Of a stretch of DNA of 25,997 nt, positions 8,225 to 16,408 are shown in pieces. The notes below the pieces were generated by a model. The model saw only the letters and a list, made by a program, of their open reading frames with translations, was not told the origin of the DNA and searched no databases. Source of the DNA: an uncultured Blastocatellia bacterium (GTDB lineage: Bacteria; Acidobacteriota; Blastocatellia; Pyrinomonadales; Pyrinomonadaceae). Numbering within the stretch: position 1 is the stretch's first letter; every line of letters starts with the position of its first letter. The stretch spans positions 1 to 25,997 of the forward strand of contig CAMLLD010000082.1 in the NCBI GenBank assembly GCA_946480785.1. The letters are read 5' to 3'. The translations under genes were made by a program, and so were the position numbers.

Positions 8225-8932
8225 ATGTTTGGGGCAAGTATCGGACGGGGAGCGCAGCGAATAATCGACGCGATGGTGCGCTGGCTCGCCATGGGACACA
8301 TCAATCCCAACATTCTGACCGTAATCGGCGTGGCTTTGAACGTCGGGTGCGGTCTTCTCTTTGGCGCCGGCTGGTTCTTTTATGCTGGGATCGCGCTTAT
8401 TGTTGCGAACCTTTTCGACATGCTCGACGGCCAGGTGGCCCGTCTTTCGGGCCGGGTCACGCGCTTCGGCGGCTTTCTCGATTCATCGTTGGACCGCCTG
8501 TCGGACATGGTGGTCTTTGTGGGCCTGATGGTCTTTTACGCCCGCGACACGCAGTTTCATTCAACTCTTAACGTTTTTCTCGCAGGGGCCGGACTAATGG
8601 GCTCGGTTATGGTAAGCTACGCCAGCGCGCGGGCGGAGAGCTTGATTCCCAAATGCGACGTCGGCTTTCTGCGCCGCCCAGAACGCGTCGTACTCTTTAT
8701 TATCGGAGCGCTCAGTACTCATCCAGGTTCGACCAACTTCTTCGCCAATCGGATGCCGGCTGTTCTATGGGTTCTTGCAGTCGGTTCTTATTGGACCTTC
8801 GCTCACCGGATGTATCACACGTGGCGCGAACTGAATCGAAGCGAAGAGAAAACGGAGAACGCTGAAGCTGAGGCTGCCGTAAATAGGTCCTACAAGGCCA
8901 GGCCCATTGGACCTACTTTGAGCGAAAGGTAG
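8225..8932 (+). CDS. CDP-alcohol phosphatidyltransferase, phosphatidylinositol-phosphate synthase-like
   Basis: A 235-residue integral membrane enzyme that swaps CMP on a CDP-lipid for an alcohol. The family signature is complete: D65-x2-D68-G-x2-A-R, then G82-x3-D86-x3-D90 (DMLDGQVARL and FGGFLDSSLDRLSD). About six hydrophobic segments surround it, starting at about 29-48, 51-67 and 95-108. The RFGGFLDSSLDRLSD context resembles actinobacterial phosphatidylinositol-phosphate synthases more than PgsA or PssA, so inositol 1-phosphate is a possible acceptor; that is a guess from similarity. The last 30 residues are a charged cytoplasmic tail (RSEEKTENAEAEA). The next gene starts 5 bp after the stop. 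Confidence 0.88.
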   Translation: MFGASIGRGAQRIIDAMVRWLAMGHINPNILTVIGVALNVGCGLLFGAGWFFYAGIALIVANLFDMLDGQVARLSGRVTRFGGFLDSSLDRLSDMVVFVGLMVFYARDTQFHSTLNVFLAGAGLMGSVMVSYASARAESLIPKCDVGFLRRPERVVLFIIGALSTHPGSTNFFANRMPAVLWVLAVGSYWTFAHRMYHTWRELNRSEEKTENAEAEAAVNRSYKARPIGPTLSER

Positions 8933-8937
8933 AACCT

Positions 8938-9849
8938 TTGACTATTTGTCCGTGCTGCGGCTTCAAGTTTCATGGAGCGTTGAGCAGCGGTTGTAAACAG
9001 TGTGGCGCACGCGCCATCGGCGAGCCGCTTCCCAGGCCCGCGAACGAATTACCATCTTATGGTAGAGCCCTTGTTCTCTCCATCAGCGGAGCTCTGATCG
9101 CTCTCGTCTTCCTCGCGCAAACAATCATCGCGATGGTCCAACGCGGAACCGGCTGGTTCGGATTCTGGTCCTGGGTCGGCGCGGCTGAGACTGCGGCTTG
9201 GCGCGTCAAGTTCGTGTCCATTCCGGTATTGTTCGTCACGCTCTGGTTGGGCCGAAAGATCTACCGCTCGATCGCTTTGCAACCGGAAAAGTTCTGCGGG
9301 TTGAAATACGCACGCCACGGACTGCTTGCCTCGGCAACAGTCGCATTCCTGATCGCTTTGCTAATCGGCATCACGGTGCCCGCGCGTCTGCGCCAACGCG
9401 AGTTGGCGAAAGAAGCGGCGATTCGCGGTAACTGGCACACGTTTGAAGCGGCGGTGCTCGAATATCGCGCCCGTTATCATTCTTATCCGGCAGACTTGAA
9501 AGACCTCCGCGATCGCGTTCCCGATCCTTACGGTGAGATTTCCGCAGCACTCGATCATCTCGATCCAAACGGCTATCACCCCTACTTTGACGTCGCCGTA
9601 GCCGGCGGCGAAAAAGCACGCACGCTCCGCGGCGTGGCGATTCGCAATGCTTCGCTGACAACAGGCGGCGACGATACACCGCCGGGCGGACTCGCCTTTA
9701 CCAGGTTTGAACTGCGCATGCCCGGTGAAGACGGAATCCTCGGTAACGAAGACGACTGGATCGGACACGACGGTATGCTCGTGCGAGTTACGGATGTGAC
9801 CAGCGGCGGCGTTGGCCGCTCAGTTTCAGCCGGGGCCCTGCAACCGTAG
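8938..9849 (+). CDS. Zinc-ribbon membrane protein with a pseudopilin-like C-terminal domain
   Basis: A TTG start with AAAGG 8 nt upstream gives 303 residues. Residues 4-22 hold a zinc ribbon (CPCC and CKQC, i.e. C4-x2-C7 and C19-x2-C22). Three hydrophobic segments follow (about 43-67, 90-105, 127-147). After the last one, residues 150-198 read like the helix and early globular part of type II secretion GspG/type IV pilins: RELAKEAAIRGNWHTFEAAV, YRARYHSYPADLKDLRDRV and DPYG. The C-terminus has GEDGILGNEDDWIG, close to the Ca-binding end of GspG proteins. No prepilin peptidase site is present, so it would stay a polytopic membrane protein. The exact role is unknown. It lies in an apparent operon with the phosphatidyltransferase and the next small gene. 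Confidence 0.72.
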   Translation: MTICPCCGFKFHGALSSGCKQCGARAIGEPLPRPANELPSYGRALVLSISGALIALVFLAQTIIAMVQRGTGWFGFWSWVGAAETAAWRVKFVSIPVLFVTLWLGRKIYRSIALQPEKFCGLKYARHGLLASATVAFLIALLIGITVPARLRQRELAKEAAIRGNWHTFEAAVLEYRARYHSYPADLKDLRDRVPDPYGEISAALDHLDPNGYHPYFDVAVAGGEKARTLRGVAIRNASLTTGGDDTPPGGLAFTRFELRMPGEDGILGNEDDWIGHDGMLVRVTDVTSGGVGRSVSAGALQP

Positions 9850-9856
9850 CGGCCGA

Positions 9857-10144
9857 ATGTCGTTTCTCAATCGCTTCCGGAAGAAAACAGAAGATGAACC
9901 CTCACGCATCGCTCGTCTCGCCAAAACCGGACGCATGACCGACGGCCAGATCATCGACGCGATCTCCAATCGCGACGGCAAAATCGTTCAAGTCACTTAC
10001 ACCTACATGCTCGCCGGCGTGCTCTACGAGTCGTCACAGGCGCTTAGCGAATTACAGCAACAACGCGACGCTGAATACGTGCCCGGCAAGCAAATCACCG
10101 TGCGCTACGATCCGCGCCAACCCGCCAACTCGATCGTGGTTTGA
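9857..10144 (+). CDS. DUF3592-like small protein
   Basis: The ATG at 9857 lies 7 bp after the preceding stop and gives 95 residues; an upstream in-frame start at 9812 would overlap the previous gene. The N-terminus is basic (FLNRFRKKTEDE). The second half, KIVQVTYTYMLAGVLYESSQ followed by VPGKQITVRYDPRQPANSIVV, matches the beta-rich DUF3592 pattern of 'Y-x-Y-x-V-x-G-x-x-Y' then 'PG-x-x-V-x-V-x-YDP-x-x-P'. In most DUF3592 proteins membrane segments flank this domain; here there are none, so the protein may act at the membrane with the neighbouring zinc-ribbon protein. The function of the family is not established. Confidence 0.68.
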   Translation: MSFLNRFRKKTEDEPSRIARLAKTGRMTDGQIIDAISNRDGKIVQVTYTYMLAGVLYESSQALSELQQQRDAEYVPGKQITVRYDPRQPANSIVV

Positions 10145-10172
10145 TCCGTTTTGTGTACAATCCGTGGCTAGC

Positions 10173-11669
10173 ATGTTCCGCAAGGTCCTAATCGCCAACC
10201 GCGGCGAGATCGCCATCCGCATCATTCGTGCCTGTCGCGAACTGGGCATCGTGCCGGTCGCGGTGTATTCGGAGGCCGACGCTGAGAGCCTGCACGTGCG
10301 CATGGCTGATGAAGCGGTTTGCATCGGTCCCGCGGCGTCGGCGCAGAGTTATTTGAACATCGAACGGGTCGTTGCCGCGGCCGTGGCGACGAAAGCTGAG
10401 GCGGTGCATCCGGGTTATGGATTCCTCGCGGAGAATGCTTCGTTCGCGCGTGCTGTGGCAGACGCCGGTTTAACGTTCATTGGACCACCGGTGGAAGCGA
10501 TGGAGATCATGGGCTCCAAGACGAGCGCGCGACGTGCGACGATCGAAGCTGGCGTTCCGATCGTGCCGGGAACGGTTGAAGCATTGCAGTCGATCGAGGA
10601 AGCAAGCAGGACCGCGGCTGAGTTTGGTTATCCGGTGATGCTGAAAGCGGCGGCCGGCGGCGGCGGCAAGGGCATGCGGCTCGTCGTTGACGCGGATGAA
10701 CTTCGGTCTGCATTCGAAACAGCAAAGGCGGAAGCGGCCGCGGCGTTCGGCGACTCGTCTTTGTATCTCGAGAAAGCAGTCGAGCGTCCACGCCACATCG
10801 AGATTCAGATCTTTGCCGACAATCACGGGCACGTGGTCCACCTTGGGGAACGCGAGTGTTCGATTCAACGGCGGCACCAGAAAGTGATCGAAGAGTGTCC
10901 TTCGCCGCTCAACGATCCTGATTTGCGGCGGCGCATGGGTGAGGCAGCGGTGAAGATTGCGCGCGCAGTTGATTACAGCGGCGCGGGCACGATCGAGTTT
11001 CTGCTGTCCGACACGACGCGCGAGTTCTACTTTCTGGAGATGAACACGCGGTTGCAGGTCGAACATCCGGTAACGGAACTCGTGACGGGTTTCGATCTCG
11101 TGCGCGAGCAGTTTTCAGTGGCCGCGGGCGCGCCGCTTTCGTTCACGCAGGAAGACGTGCGTTGGACCGGCCACGCGATCGAGTGCCGCATCTACGCAGA
11201 AGATCCGGCGAACAACTTCTTTCCTTCGCCGGGCAAAATCACGCATTTACAGGAACCGCTCGGACCGGGTGTGCGCATCGACAGCGGCGTGCGCCGTCTG
11301 TCGGAAGTTTCGATTCACTACGATCCGATGATCGCGAAGCTCGCGGTGTGGGGACGCACGCGCGGCGAGGCGATCGATCGTTTGCGGCGCGCGCTCGACG
11401 AGTATGAAGTCGCTGGCATCACGACGTCGTTACCGTTCTTTCGCGAGATCGTGCGCGATGAAGAGTTCATCGCGGCGCGGCTCGATACGGGTTTCATTAC
11501 GCGCTTTAACGAACGCCAGCGTGAGCCGGAGATCTCTGTCGAAGATCAGGATCTCGCCATAATCGCGGCCGCGCTTCACTACGCGAAAAATCAAACACAG
11601 GTCCGCACTCAGAATCCCATCAGCAAATGGAAACTCTCAGCTCGTGAAACTAAAAGCAATCATCGGTGA
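10173..11669 (+). CDS. accC: Acyl-CoA carboxylase biotin carboxylase subunit
   Basis: The 498-residue enzyme carboxylates biotin using ATP and bicarbonate. It opens with MFRKVLIANRGEIAIRIIRA, continues with HPGYGFLAEN, the ATP-grasp glycine loop KAAAGGGGKGMRLV (about 158-171), ERECSIQRRHQKVIEECPSP, and the catalytic EMNTRLQVEHPVTE; the C-terminal biotin-carboxylase domain follows (EDPANNFFPSPG, YDPMIAKLAVWG). About 45 extra C-terminal residues beyond the AccC core resemble the start of the linker region of propionyl/methylcrotonyl-CoA carboxylase alpha chains. I choose the ATG at 10173; a GTG lies 9 bp upstream. TACAAT (10156-10161) is a possible -10. The carrier gene overlaps the 3' end by 26 bp. 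The acyl-CoA substrate is not decided without the carboxyltransferase. Confidence 0.93.
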   Translation: MFRKVLIANRGEIAIRIIRACRELGIVPVAVYSEADAESLHVRMADEAVCIGPAASAQSYLNIERVVAAAVATKAEAVHPGYGFLAENASFARAVADAGLTFIGPPVEAMEIMGSKTSARRATIEAGVPIVPGTVEALQSIEEASRTAAEFGYPVMLKAAAGGGGKGMRLVVDADELRSAFETAKAEAAAAFGDSSLYLEKAVERPRHIEIQIFADNHGHVVHLGERECSIQRRHQKVIEECPSPLNDPDLRRRMGEAAVKIARAVDYSGAGTIEFLLSDTTREFYFLEMNTRLQVEHPVTELVTGFDLVREQFSVAAGAPLSFTQEDVRWTGHAIECRIYAEDPANNFFPSPGKITHLQEPLGPGVRIDSGVRRLSEVSIHYDPMIAKLAVWGRTRGEAIDRLRRALDEYEVAGITTSLPFFREIVRDEEFIAARLDTGFITRFNERQREPEISVEDQDLAIIAAALHYAKNQTQVRTQNPISKWKLSARETKSNHR

Positions 11670-12099
11670 CCAGGAACGCGATTTATCGCTGAAGCTTGAG
11701 GGCGAGCGAGTGTCGGCGGAGATCGACGGGCGACGTTACGATCTCGAAGCGCGCGAGATCGAACCCGGATTTTATCTTTTCTTTCTCGGCGACAAAGTGC
11801 GGGAGTTCAGGGCGGATGACTCCGTAAAGATCATCGATCCCAAACGGCTGCGCAGCGGGCAAAACTCCGGCGGCCATCATCACGGGACGGCGCAGATCGT
11901 CGCGCCGATGCCGGGGAAAGTGGTGCGCGTGGAAGTCGAAACGGGCGCTGCGGTCGAGAAAGGCGCGGGCGTGGTTGTTGTCGAAGCGATGAAGATGCAA
12001 AACGAGATGAAGGCGCCGCGCGCCGGTGTGGTTGTTACTTTGAATGTGCAAGCGGGAGACACGGTGAACGCCGGCGACGTACTCGCCGTGTTGGAATAG
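11644..12099 (+). CDS. Biotin carboxyl carrier protein, acyl-CoA carboxylase type
   Basis: A 151-residue protein starting at GTG, overlapping the biotin carboxylase gene by 26 bp in another frame. Residues 84-151 are a biotinyl domain: IVAPMPGKVVRVEVETGAAV, the biotinylation motif EAMKM (114-118, Lys117) and AGDTVNAGDVLAVLE. Residues 1-65 look like the beta-rich BT linker domain of propionyl-CoA carboxylase alpha chains, so together with the preceding gene this equals one alpha chain split in two. A His-rich patch (GGHHHG, 77-81) separates the parts. The carboxyltransferase subunit is not in the window. The HAD phosphatase gene starts 4 bp after the stop. Confidence 0.92.
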   Translation: MKLKAIIGDQERDLSLKLEGERVSAEIDGRRYDLEAREIEPGFYLFFLGDKVREFRADDSVKIIDPKRLRSGQNSGGHHHGTAQIVAPMPGKVVRVEVETGAAVEKGAGVVVVEAMKMQNEMKAPRAGVVVTLNVQAGDTVNAGDVLAVLE

Positions 12100-12102
12100 A
12101 TC

Positions 12103-12807
12103 ATGCGGATTCTGCTTTGGGACATTGACGGAACGTTGATGCGCTCGGTGCGCACCGGCGCTTACAAGGAGTACACGATTCCGGTGCTCGAAGAGATCTT
12201 CGGCACTGCGGGCCGGCTCGGCGACATGCGCGTGTCAGGCATGACTGACTTGCAGATCATTTTCGAAGCGCTGCAGGAGTCGGAAGTTTCGCGAGAGCAG
12301 ATCCTCGCGGAGATCGATCGACTCAGCCGGCGTATCACTGAAGAAGCGCGGCGCGTCACCGGCAACGGCGTCGAGTTTTTTCAGTTGCTGCCCGGCGTTC
12401 GCGAAACGTTGCAAGCGCTGCACGATCATCCGCGCTATCAGTCGGCGTTGTTGACAGGGAATATCAAGCCGATGGCTGAATTGAAAATGGAGCTGATGGG
12501 CCTGGACCAGTTCTTCACGTTGCCGGGCGCGTTTGGCGAGGAGTCACACATCCGGCGCGACCTTCCCGCACTCGCCGCCGATCGCATCCGCAATCACTTG
12601 CAGACGGACATCCCACCCGAACACTTCATCGTGATCGGCGACACCCCCAACGACATCGACTGCGCCCGCCACTTCGGCGCCCGCGCCGTCGCCGTCGGCA
12701 CCGGTCGTTTTTATTCTGACGACGAGATCCGCGCCGCTGAGCCGGACGCAGTCCTTCCCGATCTGTCTGACACAGAACTTGTGTTGACGACGCTCGCGAA
12801 ACTCTAA
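12103..12807 (+). CDS. HAD-superfamily hydrolase, phosphoglycolate phosphatase-like
   Basis: A 234-residue HAD phosphatase. Motif I is WDIDGTLM with the nucleophile D7 and general acid D9; motif II is the Thr in LLTGN (116-120); a basic residue for motif III is at R151/R152; motif IV is GDTPNDIDCA (179-188). The helical cap lies between residues 15 and 95 (class C1), as in Gph and beta-phosphoglucomutase relatives. The true substrate cannot be named. It follows the biotin carrier gene by 3 bp and ends in a 4-bp tail-to-tail overlap with mutL. Confidence 0.88.
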   Translation: MRILLWDIDGTLMRSVRTGAYKEYTIPVLEEIFGTAGRLGDMRVSGMTDLQIIFEALQESEVSREQILAEIDRLSRRITEEARRVTGNGVEFFQLLPGVRETLQALHDHPRYQSALLTGNIKPMAELKMELMGLDQFFTLPGAFGEESHIRRDLPALAADRIRNHLQTDIPPEHFIVIGDTPNDIDCARHFGARAVAVGTGRFYSDDEIRAAEPDAVLPDLSDTELVLTTLAKL

Positions 12808-14618
12808 ATGCGGTGGAAGCCTTTCAGGATGTCGCGCAGGCCGAGGCGGAGGATGATGGGGCGGCCGTGGGGGCAGGTCGTGGGGGATGAGGTTTGCAGA
12901 AGACGATCGATGAGCCAGCGCATCTTTTCCGGTGTCAATGACATGTTCACTTTGATCGCCGCGTGACACGCGAGCGAGGCGGCGATCTCGTCTCGCAAGG
13001 TTTCGCGCGCGCTCGATTTCTTTTCTGCGTCGACTGTCTCAAGTAGCTCGTTGAGCATGTTGCGCGCTTCGCCGAGTGGCAAGTCTGCGGGCACTGCCCT
13101 TATCGCGACGGTGCGTCCTGACAAGCGCATCAGTTCGAAGCCGTAAACTTCCAGCTCCGGCGCGAGTTGATCAAAAACGGCCGTTTGCGCGGGTGTGAGA
13201 TCGAACGTTTCGGGGACGAGCAGTTGTTGTGATTCGACGCGGCGCGCTGATTCGAGCGCGCGATATTTGTCGAAGAGGACGCGTTCGTGGGCCACGTGTT
13301 GATCGATCAGCAGGAGCCCTTCGTCGTCAGTAGCGATGATGAAGCTTTCTTCGAGTTGGCCCAGGGGGCGGATGTTCGCCGGAACGTTGTCGGGCGTGAC
13401 TTCGCGCACCAGCTTCGCGGCGGTGTCCAGCGGAGGTGTTTTGGCCACGGATGACACGGATGACACGGATGAAGAACGAATCATCGCTTCGATGTCTTGT
13501 GCGATCTCATCGCCCGAAGGCAGAGGCGCGAACTCAATTCGTGGCTGCGGCGGAGTCGAAGCTACTGCCAAGCTTGCAGCTTGGATCTGTGGAATCTGTG
13601 TAATCTGTGGCTCAGGTTCGACGAGGCCCACGTTCGATAGTGCCTTACGAACAGCTTCGCGCACTGCGTCCGCTACAGCATCGGGACGACGGAAGCGCAC
13701 CTCAGTCTTCGCCGGATGCACGTTCACATCAACCTCTTCGAGCGGCGTCTCGACAAACAACAACGCCGCCGGATAAACACCGTGCGGCAGGATCGACCGA
13801 TACCCTTCCGAAAGCGAACGCCCGATCATTCGATCGCGCACGAACCTGCGATTCACAAACAAGTACTGCGAGTCGCGCGACGTACGCCGATCGCGCGGCG
13901 CGGAAACAAAACCCGTCACCCGCGCCACTGACGCCTCACCACCATCAACCTCCAACAAGTTTTCCAAAAACGCTTCGCCAAACATCTGGTACGCGCGCTC
14001 GCGCAGGTTCTTCGCCGCGACCGCGCGCACCACGTCGAGGCCGTTGTTCACAAACGCGAATGCAATCTCCGGATGCGCGAGTGCGTAATGCGTCACGAGG
14101 TTCGTTAAGTGAAACGTCTCCGTCGCTTCGGATCGCAAAAACTTGCGCCGTGCCGGAACGTTGAAAAACAGATCGCGCACGGCGATGGTCGTACCGCGCG
14201 GATGCGCCGCGTCTTTCACGTCGCGCATACGGCCGCCTTCGATCGTCAACCGCGTCGCCGCAGCAGAGCCTTCCGTGTTCGTTGTGAGCTCCACCTTCGC
14301 GACGGACGCGATCGACGCGAGTGCTTCACCGCGAAAACCAAGCGTGGCGATCGCGATCAGATCGTCTGACCCGCTAATCTTCGAAGTCGCGTGACGTTCA
14401 AACGCCATGACCGCATCGTCGCGCACCATGCCTTCGCCGTCATCCGAAACCTTCAACAAGCGACGCCCGCCGGCTTCGATCTCGATCGTGATCTGCGTCG
14501 CGCCCGCGTCGATCGAATTCTCGACCAGCTCTTTGGCGACGGAAGCCGGACGTTCAACAACTTCGCCGGCGGCTATTTGATTGGCGACGTGATCTGCGAG
14601 GACGCGAATTTTCGACAT
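12804..14618 (-). CDS. mutL: DNA mismatch repair protein MutL
   Basis: The 604-residue MutL links mismatch recognition by MutS to strand incision. The N-terminal GHKL ATPase has IAAGEVVERPASVAKELVEN (about 15-34), DAGA, DDGEGM, and LGFRGEAL; the transducer domain contains RDLFFNVPARRKFL and NVHPAKTEVRF. The C-terminal domain has DQHVAHERVLFD (variant of the DQHA-x2-E-x4-E endonuclease motif), ACHAAIK and CPHGRP, so it is probably an endonuclease-type MutL. The linker at about 330-400 carries two 9-bp tandem repeat tracts encoding QITQIPQIQ and SSVSSVSSV. The gene starts 3 bp after bshC and is in the same operon; its stop overlaps the convergent HAD gene. Confidence 0.97.
   Translation of the reverse strand: MSKIRVLADHVANQIAAGEVVERPASVAKELVENSIDAGATQITIEIEAGGRRLLKVSDDGEGMVRDDAVMAFERHATSKISGSDDLIAIATLGFRGEALASIASVAKVELTTNTEGSAAATRLTIEGGRMRDVKDAAHPRGTTIAVRDLFFNVPARRKFLRSEATETFHLTNLVTHYALAHPEIAFAFVNNGLDVVRAVAAKNLRERAYQMFGEAFLENLLEVDGGEASVARVTGFVSAPRDRRTSRDSQYLFVNRRFVRDRMIGRSLSEGYRSILPHGVYPAALLFVETPLEEVDVNVHPAKTEVRFRRPDAVADAVREAVRKALSNVGLVEPEPQITQIPQIQAASLAVASTPPQPRIEFAPLPSGDEIAQDIEAMIRSSSVSSVSSVAKTPPLDTAAKLVREVTPDNVPANIRPLGQLEESFIIATDDEGLLLIDQHVAHERVLFDKYRALESARRVESQQLLVPETFDLTPAQTAVFDQLAPELEVYGFELMRLSGRTVAIRAVPADLPLGEARNMLNELLETVDAEKKSSARETLRDEIAASLACHAAIKVNMSLTPEKMRWLIDRLLQTSSPTTCPHGRPIILRLGLRDILKGFHRI
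13445..13472. repeat. 9-bp tandem repeat tract in the mutL linker (CACGGATGA, three units)
   Basis: Three exact units start at 13446, 13455 and 13464 on the plus strand, preceded by a partial copy (GGC). On the mutL strand each unit reads TCATCCGTG and encodes Ser-Ser-Val (residues about 383-391). The length keeps the reading frame. Confidence 0.85.
13582..13611. repeat. 9-bp imperfect repeat tract in the mutL linker (TG(G/T)AATCTG type)
   Basis: Units such as TGGAATCTG and TGTAATCTG repeat with 9-bp spacing. On the mutL strand they read ACAGATT-like and encode Gln-Ile-Thr/Pro triplets at about residues 336-345. Next to it lies AAGCTTGCAGCTT (13570-13582), a short near-palindrome. Confidence 0.75.
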
Positions 14619-14621
14619 TAG

Positions 14622-16304
14622 TTACAGATAGACCACCTGATGGTCGTTGCTTCCGAGATTTATCGCATTGAAGATCCACTCGATCACGTAAGTGCCGTGG
14701 CGGGACAGCAGCGAAGTGATGTTGATGTGACGTTCCTGCAAGTCTTTGTGCGGATAGAGTTGATCGAACGCGCGCTGCAACTGCCGGTGCGCGGCTTCGT
14801 CGCGCGACATCTGCGCGCGAACGAAACGCGTGCGCAAGCCGTCGAGTTGATACTGGATCTTTTTCCGGCCGGTATCGAGCGCGCTCGCGAGCGTCGGATC
14901 GACCGACTTCAACTCGTCGCGCAAGCGATCGAGCTCGCGGTTAACGTTTTCTTCTGTGTTGCTGAAGAGTTTCGCGGTGCCGGCGCCGAGATGTTCCTCG
15001 ACGACGCGCGTGATCACCGGTTCGAGACCTTCGAAGAAATCCGCGAGCGTGAGTCCGTAACGTTCGAGCACGCGGCCGGTGTGGCGCTCGATCATCGTCA
15101 AACTCGAACGCGGTAGGATCGGCGTCGCGGGTCGTTCGAGCAGACGATAGACTTCCGCGGTTTGCGCGAAGTAAGCAATCTCCGCCGCGCCGCCGTAATA
15201 AGCGATCGTCGGTAACAAGTAATCCTGGACCACGGCGCGCAGCGTTACATTCGGACTGAAGCGTTCGGGAGTCGCGCGAGCCATCGTGGCGAGTTCTGCG
15301 GCGGTGTATTCGTCGCCGTTTTTCGTGCGGTACTTGCCGTTGTCGCCGCGTGTGAGCGCGTGGCGCGCGCCGGTTTCGTCGTGGAGGAATAACGGAAACG
15401 AGTTGGCGGTCGCGAGCACTTGCGCGTGATAACCGGCAGCCTCGAGCTCGCGGCTGCGCTGTTCGAGCGCGGCGCCGATTTCGGATGCGCGCTCGGCGGC
15501 CGCGGCGTAAAGCGGCGCGGCGAGTTGTTTCAGTTCGCTGTCGAGCGGGTTGAGAAAGATCAAACCGTAATGCCCTAGCAGCGCCGTCATCATTCGTGCA
15601 AACGCTTCGGCGTAAGAGCGTCCCGGCTGCCACGCCTGCTGCACGAGCGACTTCATGTCGTCCGCGAATTCCGACGCCGGCGACAACTCGAAGAGTCGAT
15701 CGATCACGCCTGTGATCGACTGGTCCAACATGACGTGTCCGACCGGCTGTCCTTCGTGATGCACGCTCGTGTCGACGTCGACCTGCTTGAGCTGGCAATC
15801 GCGGCCGATGAACTCCGCGAGCGCGACTTCGGCGAAGTCGTGATCCTCAGCGGCCATCCAGAACACGGGCACGGCTTTGGTGTTGCGCTGCCGCAAACAA
15901 CCGGCGAGCTTCACCGCGGAGAGCGCTTTGTAGATCGTGTAGAGTGGACCAGTGAACAGTCCCGCTTGTTGGCCTGACACGACGGCGATCGTTTCCGGAT
16001 CGCGCAACAGTTCGATGTTGTCTAAAGTTTCCTGACCTGCGCCCCAATCCTTGTTCATGCGCGCGAGCGCGTCGGCGACGCGATTGCGATCGACACGCTG
16101 TGCGGCGAGCACATCGGGAATCCGTTGCGGCAACTCGTGATGATAGCGAACAGCGTTCGGGTAAAACGTTCGCAACGCAACCGGATCCTTCAGATAGTCG
16201 AGAAAGAGCCGCGTCATATGAGGAACGCGTGCGAAAGGAAGAGTCTCGATTCGCAGTCCGGACTCTTCGGGGGTGCTGTAACAGGCAGGTTCGACAGTGC
16301 TCAA
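14622..16304 (-). CDS. bshC: Bacillithiol biosynthesis cysteine-adding enzyme
   Basis: BshC ligates cysteine to glucosaminyl-malate in the last step of bacillithiol synthesis in the cytoplasm. The protein is recognised by ETLPFARVPHMTRLFLDYL near the N-terminus, VSGQQAGLFTGPLYTIYKA (about 110-128), FWMAAEDHDFAE, the C-terminal NLGSNDHQVVYL and the long helical coiled-coil region rich in Arg/Glu. I choose the TTG at 16304 (560 residues) because AGGAG lies 10 nt before it; a GTG at 16328 has no ribosome site. Neither bshA nor bshB is in the window, but a YpdA-type bacillithiol-disulfide reductase gene is 5 kb away. mutL follows after 3 bp. Confidence 0.94.
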   Translation of the reverse strand: MSTVEPACYSTPEESGLRIETLPFARVPHMTRLFLDYLKDPVALRTFYPNAVRYHHELPQRIPDVLAAQRVDRNRVADALARMNKDWGAGQETLDNIELLRDPETIAVVSGQQAGLFTGPLYTIYKALSAVKLAGCLRQRNTKAVPVFWMAAEDHDFAEVALAEFIGRDCQLKQVDVDTSVHHEGQPVGHVMLDQSITGVIDRLFELSPASEFADDMKSLVQQAWQPGRSYAEAFARMMTALLGHYGLIFLNPLDSELKQLAAPLYAAAAERASEIGAALEQRSRELEAAGYHAQVLATANSFPLFLHDETGARHALTRGDNGKYRTKNGDEYTAAELATMARATPERFSPNVTLRAVVQDYLLPTIAYYGGAAEIAYFAQTAEVYRLLERPATPILPRSSLTMIERHTGRVLERYGLTLADFFEGLEPVITRVVEEHLGAGTAKLFSNTEENVNRELDRLRDELKSVDPTLASALDTGRKKIQYQLDGLRTRFVRAQMSRDEAAHRQLQRAFDQLYPHKDLQERHINITSLLSRHGTYVIEWIFNAINLGSNDHQVVYL

Positions 16305-16369
16305 GCGATAAAGGCTCCTAGGGGGCACATTCTACGCAGGATGCGGAAGATGCACCAGCGCCCCAGGTT

Positions 16370-16396
16370 GCAGGGCGGCATCACGTGCCGCCCTGC
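16370..16396 (-). terminator. Hairpin between the membrane-protein gene and bshC
   Basis: GCAGGGCGGCA (16370-16380) pairs perfectly with TGCCGCCCTGC (16386-16396) around a 5-nt loop. It lies just past the stop of the gene ending at 16409 (same strand) and before bshC. No T-run follows on the minus strand, so it may be an incomplete terminator or a processing/attenuation hairpin. Confidence 0.55.
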
Positions 16397-16408
16397 GCCA
16401 TAATCACC

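Noticed and set aside
14941..15798. A 285-codon minus-strand frame within bshC
   Set aside because: It is a +1 shadow of bshC on the same strand with Arg-rich composition and no ribosome site.
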